DNA from: Trueperaceae bacterium
Lineage (GTDB): Bacteria > Deinococcota > Deinococci > Deinococcales > Trueperaceae
DNA: 10,529 bases
Direction: 5' to 3'
Assembly (NCBI GenBank): GCA_024636105.1
Contig: JAGXHO010000249.1
Location: 1-10,529, forward strand
Shown here: piece after piece, positions 6,370-10,529 of the stretch
How positions within the stretch are numbered: position 1 is the stretch's first letter
Layout of the letters: the number at the start of each line of letters is the position of its first letter
Translations under genes and position numbers: made by a program
Notes under the pieces: model-generated
Databases searched by the model: none
Seen by the model: only the letters and a program-made list of their open reading frames with translations
What the model was told of the DNA's origin: nothing

Positions 6370-6567
6370 CGTGCCTTCTGGGCACGCGCTGCAGACGTGC
6401 GCGGCGGCACGAACAGGATGGCCGCCCACCAAGACCGCCTGCCGCTGGTGCAACTCCGCGTGGGCGCCGCCTTCGACTTCCACGCCGGCAAGGTGCGCCA
6501 AGCGGTACCTGCGGCACAACCCACGGTTCGTGTGGCAGCTCGCGCGCCAACTGTGGCGGGAACGCGT
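6370..6567 (+). pseudogene. Decayed 3' fragment of the WecG-family glycosyltransferase (copy C)
   Basis: Positions 6416-6500 match 406-490 of the intact gene with about 6 differences in 85 bases. Positions 6501-6565 match 565-629 with about 6 in 65. The 74 bases between (491-564 of the intact gene) are deleted, breaking the frame, and a further indel separates the weakly matching left part (6370-6407, aligning with about 348-390). MAAHQDRLPLVQL and FDFHAG read in one frame and KRYLRHNPRFVWQLARQLWR in another. Most differences from the intact gene fall at third codon positions, so the copy descends from a once functional paralogue. The left 38 bp are about 85% alike between this copy and copy B. 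It ends the AbiE module and precedes the wbaP-like gene. Confidence 0.87.
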
Positions 6568-6577
6568 GCGTACCTGA

Positions 6578-6744
6578 CGCTTGGCGTCGTCGTTCCTTCA
6601 CGCGTCGAACCGGCGCGCGCTGCCTCCCACGCCGTTTGGACCCCGAGGCAAGAACCGCGTGCGACCGCCTCATGGTCGTGCCACACGATCCTCGTTCGCG
6701 TCCCTGGCCAGAGCCTGGCGAAGCGCGGTACGCTCATCCGGCAC
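6578..6744 (+). promoter_or_regulatory. Leader/promoter region of the WbaP-like gene
   Basis: This 167-bp gap separates remnant C from the next start codon. The only recognisable element is TACGCT at 6729-6734, 10 nt before the ATG at 6745. It could serve as a -10 box but has a poor -35 and longer spacing than the other examples. The reading frame stays open from the remnant into the gene, but the translation of the gap resembles no protein I know, so I treat it as non-coding. Confidence 0.3.
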
Positions 6745-8202
6745 ATGGAAGCCACCTTCGACCACGCCCCACCTGCTGCTCCCACCGACGCATTGGCCCG
6801 CACGCTCCCGAGCCGCGCTCGAACGGTAGCGGTGCTCGTCGCCTCCGACGTGGTCGCCTGGGCGGTGTCGATCGCGCTGGGCGCCGTGGCGTCGCGCCTG
6901 GTGGGGCACCCGCTCGCTGCTGCGGACGGGCCCCTGATCGCGCTTGGCCTGCTGCTCATGCCCGCTGTGTACGGCGGCGCGCACCTCTACCCCGCAGCCG
7001 GGGTGAGTCGGGTCGACGAGTTCCGGCGCCTCACCTTCGCATCGAGCGTCGTGTGGCTGGCGGTGGCGGCCACGTACGCGTTCCTGATGCGTGCCACGGA
7101 CTCGGCGCCGCTCGTCTTCATCTGGCTCTTCTCGCTCGTCGCGGTTCCCACGGCCCGCGGGCTGGCGCGCCACCTCACCAAGCGCTGCGCCTGGTACGGC
7201 GTGCCGGTGGTGGTGTTGGGCGCGGGCCGCGCCGCGGAGCTGCTCGTGCGGCGCCTGCAACGCTTCCCCGCCAACGGCTACCGCGCGGTGGCTTGCTTCG
7301 ACGACGACCCGAGGCGCCACGGACACCGGATCCACGGCGTGCCCGTGGTCGGAGCGCTGGTCGACGCCGCCCCGTACGCCGCGCGTGGCGTTCGACACGC
7401 GATCCTCGCCATCCCCACGCTCCCGGGCCACGAGACCGCGCGGATCGCACGGACCGTCGCGCGACGTTTCCCCAACGTGATCTTGATGCCGGAGTTCACC
7501 GGCCTCGCCAGCGTGGGGGTGGGGCTCCGCAACCTCGGGGGCCTCGTGGGCGTGCACGTCCGCCACGAACTCCTGCGCCGCCGCAACCACGTGGCCAAGC
7601 GGGCGCTCGACCTGGCGCTGCTCGTCCCCGTCGGCCTGATCGCAGCGCCGCTGATCGGCCTCGCAGCGGTGGCCATCAGGATCGTGAGCCCGGGCGCGAG
7701 CCCGTTCTACGCTCAGGAGCGCGAGGGGCTCGCGGGTCGACCCTTCCGGATGTGGAAGCTCCGCAGCATGCACGCCGACGCCGACGCCCGCCTGGAGGCG
7801 CACCTTGCGGCGAACCCCGCCGCGGCCGCCGAGTGGGCGAGCAAGTTCAAGCTCGCCAACGACCCGCGCGTTCTGCCCGGCGTCGGCCACCTGCTCCGCA
7901 ATGCCAGCCTCGACGAGCTTCCACAGGTGTGGAACATCGCTCGCGGCGAGATGAGCTTCGTCGGCCCGCGCCCCTTCCCGCGTTACCACCTCGAGGCGTT
8001 CGACGCGGAGTTCAGCGAACTGCGCGCGACGGTCCGGCCCGGCCTCACGGGGCTTTGGCAAGTGGTCGCCCGCGCCGACGCGGACCTGGCCCTCCAGCAG
8101 GAACTCGACACGCTCTACATCGACAATTGGTCGGTGTGGATGGACGTGTACCTGATCGCCCGCACGCCCTGGTCGGTACTTCACGGCGACGGCGCCTACT
8201 GA
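6745..8202 (+). CDS. wbaP: Undecaprenyl-phosphate sugar phosphotransferase (WbaP-type polyprenyl glycosylphosphotransferase)
   Basis: A 485-residue inner-membrane enzyme that moves a hexose-1-phosphate from a UDP-sugar to undecaprenyl phosphate, the first step of exopolysaccharide or capsule repeat assembly. The N-terminal half has about four hydrophobic helices (about 27-50, 63-82, 97-116, 121-138), then a Rossmann-like domain with VPVVVLGAGRAAELL (153-167). A membrane or re-entrant helix (about 286-312) follows KRALDL. The catalytic domain has PFYAQEREGLAGRPFRMWKL, KLRSMHADAD, LRNASLDELPQVWN with the catalytic Asp-Glu pair (D390, E391), SFVGPRP and RPGLTGLWQV. Length and order match full-length WbaP rather than the short PglC form. 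The ATG at 6745 starts a polar, non-homologous tail just before the first helix. Galactose is the best-known substrate of WbaP, but the sugar here is not certain. Confidence 0.88.
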   Translation: MEATFDHAPPAAPTDALARTLPSRARTVAVLVASDVVAWAVSIALGAVASRLVGHPLAAADGPLIALGLLLMPAVYGGAHLYPAAGVSRVDEFRRLTFASSVVWLAVAATYAFLMRATDSAPLVFIWLFSLVAVPTARGLARHLTKRCAWYGVPVVVLGAGRAAELLVRRLQRFPANGYRAVACFDDDPRRHGHRIHGVPVVGALVDAAPYAARGVRHAILAIPTLPGHETARIARTVARRFPNVILMPEFTGLASVGVGLRNLGGLVGVHVRHELLRRRNHVAKRALDLALLVPVGLIAAPLIGLAAVAIRIVSPGASPFYAQEREGLAGRPFRMWKLRSMHADADARLEAHLAANPAAAAEWASKFKLANDPRVLPGVGHLLRNASLDELPQVWNIARGEMSFVGPRPFPRYHLEAFDAEFSELRATVRPGLTGLWQVVARADADLALQQELDTLYIDNWSVWMDVYLIARTPWSVLHGDGAY

Positions 8203-8245
8203 CGCGTTCGCACCCAAACCTTCCCTCGCGCACCGCCGCCGGTGG

Positions 8246-8251
8246 TAGCCT
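8246..8251 (+). promoter_or_regulatory. Putative -10 element for the BY-kinase gene
   Basis: TAGCCT is followed by 6 nt and then the GTG at 8258, identical in spacing to the HipT-like gene. It lies in the 55-bp gap after the wbaP-like stop, so the kinase may have its own promoter as well as read-through. An in-frame GTG at 8282, preceded by GGAGA at 8273-8277, is the competing start and would fit a leadered mRNA. Confidence 0.4.
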
Positions 8252-8257
8252 TCGGCC

Positions 8258-9970
8258 GTGCGACCCCAGTCCGGAGACCCCGTGGAGTACGACAACGAGC
8301 CGACGCTGCGCGACCTGATCGAGCTGCTGCGCCGGGGCCTGCTGCTCGCCGCGGGCGCCGCGCTCGTGGCTGCCGGTGCCACCTTCCTCCTGAGCCGCGC
8401 CATCACGCCCATCTTCGAAGCGCAAGCCATCGTCTTGAGCGCCTCGCAGGACCCCAGTCAGCGCGACTTCGGCACCACCCTCGTCACCGCACCGCCGCTC
8501 GACGTCGCCACCTACCGAAGTGCCGTCGCCAGCCGGCCGGTGCTGCTCGACGCGCTCCGCATGGTCGACGGGGCAACGCCCTCCACGACCGAGGTCGACG
8601 CGCTCGAGAGTGCCCTGACCGTCCGCTCCGAAGGCACCAACGTCTCTTCGCTGCTGCGCATGCTCGTCCGCGACGAGAGCGCCGAGCGCGCCCGAGCGCT
8701 CGCCGATGCCGTCGCGGCCGCTGCCGTGCGTTGGGACGCGCAGCGCGCCACCCGCGGCCTCGAAGCCATCATCGACAGCCTCGTGGCGCAGATCGCCTCG
8801 ATCGACGCGGAGCTCGCCGCTGGCGGCGACGCCCCGCGCGAGGGCTTGGAGCGAAACCGCGCCGATCTGGAGCTGCAGCTCTCCTCCGCCCGGGCGCTGC
8901 GCAGCGGCGCCGTCGGCCGCCTGGAGCTCCTCGAGTCCGCCGAGTTGCCGCTGGACCCGGTGAGCCCGCGGCCCGTGCGCAACGCCGCCCTGGCCGGACT
9001 GTTGGCGGTGTTCCTCACGTATGGGCTGCTGCTGCTGCGCGATGCGCTCGACACCCGTCTGCGTGGGCTCGACGACCTTGCCCGCGTGGCGCAGGTGCCG
9101 GTGCTCGCCGAGTTCCCGAAGGTGGAGGGGCGACGCCGGTTGCCGCAGGAGGCCGCCTCGTACCTGCGCACGGCGATCGGCTTCGCCACCGCCGACGCCG
9201 ACCCCAAGGTGCTGCTGGTCACCAGCACCGGCGCCGGCCACGGCAAGTCGAGCGTGGCGATGGCGCTGGCCGAGAGCTTCGCGCGCCAGTCGTACCGCGT
9301 GCTGCTGCTCGACGCCGACCTGCGCAAACCGGTACTGGGGGTCGAGTACGGCCTCGATTCGATCAAGACGCCCACTGCCCGCGACGCCCTCGAGGACCCG
9401 AAGGACAGGCGACCCACCACGGTCGCGCTCGGCCGCGAGGTGGCGCTCGACGTCCTCCCCAGTTTCGTCGCCGCCCCCAACCCTTCGGAGTTGCTGGGCA
9501 ACCACGTGCGGCCGCTGCTCGCCGAGCTGGCGCCGCACTACGACGTCATCGTCATCGACACCGCCCCGGTGCTGCCGGTGGCCGACGCCCTGACGATCGC
9601 GCCCCACGCCACCGGGGTCGTTTTCGTGGTCAGCGTGCCCGACGCCGACCGCCGCCAGGTAACCGCGGCCCTCGACCTGCTCCGCCGCGTGGGCGTGCGG
9701 GTGCTGGGGACCGTCGCGACCAACCTCCCCAAGGAGCGGCGTGGGCGCGGCGGGAGTGGGTATGGCTACGGCTATGGCTACGGGTACGGGTACGGCGCCC
9801 CCGAGGAGCCGGGGGGCGCTAGCGTGGCCCCAGAGCCCTCTCAGCGACCACCACGGGCCGCTCGGCAGCCCGTGCTCCTCGACGAGCTCGACGTGCCGAA
9901 GCTTCGCGGGGAGTCGCCGGGTCCGCCGCCGCGGCCGCGCCCGATCGTCATCGAAGAGCCGCGAAGCTGA
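8258..9970 (+). CDS. Wzz-domain tyrosine autokinase (BY-kinase, Wzc-like) controlling polysaccharide chain length and export
   Basis: A 570-residue fused co-polymerase and bacterial tyrosine kinase. The Wzz part has a transmembrane helix at about 24-46, a periplasmic domain with helices at about 140-225, and a second helix at about 242-260 preceded by the Pro-rich LPLDPVSPRPVRN. The cytoplasmic kinase has Walker A GAGHGKSS (325-332), Walker A' VLLLDADLRKP (348-358) and Walker B VIVIDTAPVLPVADA (430-444). The tyrosine cluster is six regular Tyr-Gly units (Y502 to Y512). A proline-rich tail of about 57 residues follows, whereas Wzc proteins usually end near the cluster. Cycles of cluster phosphorylation set oligomer state and polymer length at the export channel. 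The start is GTG 8258 by promoter spacing or GTG 8282 by ribosome-binding site. It follows the initiating transferase, as expected. Confidence 0.9.
   Translation: MRPQSGDPVEYDNEPTLRDLIELLRRGLLLAAGAALVAAGATFLLSRAITPIFEAQAIVLSASQDPSQRDFGTTLVTAPPLDVATYRSAVASRPVLLDALRMVDGATPSTTEVDALESALTVRSEGTNVSSLLRMLVRDESAERARALADAVAAAAVRWDAQRATRGLEAIIDSLVAQIASIDAELAAGGDAPREGLERNRADLELQLSSARALRSGAVGRLELLESAELPLDPVSPRPVRNAALAGLLAVFLTYGLLLLRDALDTRLRGLDDLARVAQVPVLAEFPKVEGRRRLPQEAASYLRTAIGFATADADPKVLLVTSTGAGHGKSSVAMALAESFARQSYRVLLLDADLRKPVLGVEYGLDSIKTPTARDALEDPKDRRPTTVALGREVALDVLPSFVAAPNPSELLGNHVRPLLAELAPHYDVIVIDTAPVLPVADALTIAPHATGVVFVVSVPDADRRQVTAALDLLRRVGVRVLGTVATNLPKERRGRGGSGYGYGYGYGYGYGAPEEPGGASVAPEPSQRPPRAARQPVLLDELDVPKLRGESPGPPPRPRPIVIEEPRS
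9761..9796 (+). repeat. Tandem 6-bp repeat encoding (Tyr-Gly)6
   Basis: Six in-frame copies of TAYGGS, mixing TAT/TAC and GGC/GGG codons, make residues 502-513 of the BY-kinase. The unit length is a multiple of three, so slippage changes the number of tyrosines without a frameshift. The mixed codons suggest selection keeps the protein repeat rather than the DNA repeat. Confidence 0.9.
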
Positions 9971-10054
9971 CCCGGCTGCGCCTCTGGACGTCTCGAACGC
10001 TCGCGGCGCCATCTTCACCAAGAGCACGTCGCGGCACGCAGGGCAACGATTGCG

Positions 10055-10060
10055 TACCCT
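10055..10060 (+). promoter_or_regulatory. Putative -10 element for the epimerase gene
   Basis: TACCCT lies 7 nt before the ATG at 10068, with no Shine-Dalgarno sequence between, again fitting a leaderless transcript. No convincing -35. The rest of the 97-bp gap after the kinase gene shows no terminator I can support. Confidence 0.4.
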
Positions 10061-10067
10061 GGCCCCC

Positions 10068-10529
10068 ATGACCGTCCTCGTCACTGGCACCGCCGGCTTC
10101 ATCGGGTACCACGTCGCCGAACACCTCCTCGAGCGCGGCGACGACGTCGTCGGCTTCGACGTCGTCAACGACTACTACGACGTTCGCCTCAAGGAAGCCC
10201 GCCTCGAGCGCCTCGAGCGCCACGCCGGTTACCGCCACGTCCGCGCCGACCTCGCCGACGCGGCGGCGGTGCGCGACGCGACCGCCGGCGTCGACCGGGT
10301 CATTCACCTCGCCGCTCAGGCCGGCGTCCGCTACTCGCTCACCAACCCCGGGGCCTACGTGCAGAGCAACCTCGTCGGCTTCGCCAACGTCCTGGAGGCC
10401 TGCCGCCACCAAGGCGTGCAGCACCTGACGTACGCGAGCAGCTCGAGCGTCTACGGCGCCAACACCAGCATGCCGTTCTCGGAGCAGCAGAACGTCGATC
10501 ACCCGCTCAGCCTCTACGCGGCCAGCAAG
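10068..10529 (+). CDS. NAD-dependent epimerase, probably UDP-glucuronate 4-epimerase (3' end beyond window)
   Basis: The first 154 codons of an extended short-chain dehydrogenase/reductase open to the window end. The N-terminal NAD-binding motif is VTGTAGFIGYHVAEHLLERG, with the acidic residue of strand 2 in FDVVNDYYD. HLAAQAGVRYSLTNP, the catalytic Ser region YASSSSVYG, and the active-site YxxxK at the very last residues (YAASK) follow. NDYYDVRLK and VDHPLSLYAASK are typical of UDP-glucuronate 4-epimerases, which make UDP-galacturonate for acidic polysaccharides. GalE-like or UDP-GlcNAc 4-epimerase alternatives cannot be excluded without the C-terminal half. Its place after the Wzz/kinase gene fits nucleotide-sugar supply for the same polymer. 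Confidence 0.87.
   Translation, partial: MTVLVTGTAGFIGYHVAEHLLERGDDVVGFDVVNDYYDVRLKEARLERLERHAGYRHVRADLADAAAVRDATAGVDRVIHLAAQAGVRYSLTNPGAYVQSNLVGFANVLEACRHQGVQHLTYASSSSVYGANTSMPFSEQQNVDHPLSLYAASK

Noticed and set aside
6397..6744. N-terminal extension of the wbaP-like protein through the open frame from 6397
   Set aside because: The added part translates the broken glycosyltransferase remnant and an unrecognisable spacer; the family's N-terminus fits the ATG at 6745.
6057..8318. A 753-codon plus-strand open frame spanning the AbiEii-like and wbaP-like genes
   Set aside because: Its product is Arg/Pro-rich without motifs, while the overlapping frames carry clear family motifs.
8045..10168. 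A 707-codon open frame on the minus strand opposite the wbaP-like, kinase and epimerase genes
   Set aside because: It runs antisense to three well-supported genes. Its translation is low-complexity and resembles no family, the usual shadow effect in high-GC DNA.
1..10529. CRISPR array, rRNA, complete tRNA, integrase or transposase
   Set aside because: I looked for regularly spaced repeats, RNA gene signatures and recombinase motifs and saw none. The wecG-like repeats are gene fragments, not CRISPR repeats.

Overview
The window is a high-GC bacterial contig, probably from a metagenome or isolate library made with Nextera chemistry: its first 22 bases are transposase adapter, not genome. Deinococcota is a tentative guess. 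It rests on high GC, weak Shine-Dalgarno sites, and -10-like TAnnnT hexamers 6-10 nt in front of several start codons, the arrangement of leaderless mRNAs common in that phylum. Actinobacteria also use leaderless mRNAs, so the assignment is weak.

The outer parts are a surface-polysaccharide locus. On the left is a 5'-truncated WecG/TagA/CpsF-family glycosyltransferase (23-674). On the right are a WbaP-type polyprenyl-phosphate sugar-phosphate transferase (6745-8202), a fused Wzz/BY-kinase chain-length regulator with a regular Tyr-Gly tail (8258-9970), and the start of a UDP-glucuronate-4-epimerase-like gene (10068 to the window end). Together they would make a nucleotide sugar, load the first sugar phosphate on the lipid carrier, extend the glycan and control export.

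Between them, about 675-6577, lies a toxin-antitoxin/defence island with three modules. The first is an ABC-type AAA ATPase with an overlapping small protein of unknown function (781-2438). The second, convergent to it and separated by a perfect 30-bp palindrome, is a split HipA system on the minus strand: a kinase (HipT-like) followed by a separate HipA N-terminal-domain protein (HipS-like), with no HipB seen. The third is an AbiEi/AbiEii-like type IV toxin-antitoxin pair (4468-6361).

The main structural surprise is that each boundary of the AbiE module carries a decayed copy of the 3' part of the same glycosyltransferase gene (4114-4282 and 6370-6567). The layout is therefore: intact wecG-family gene, modules 1 and 2, dead copy B, module 3, dead copy C, wbaP. 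Both dead copies start at the same point of the gene and carry different deletions. This looks like repeated cargo acquisition, or homologous recombination, at the 3' end of one polysaccharide gene. No integrase, transposase, tRNA or CRISPR array is visible in the window.
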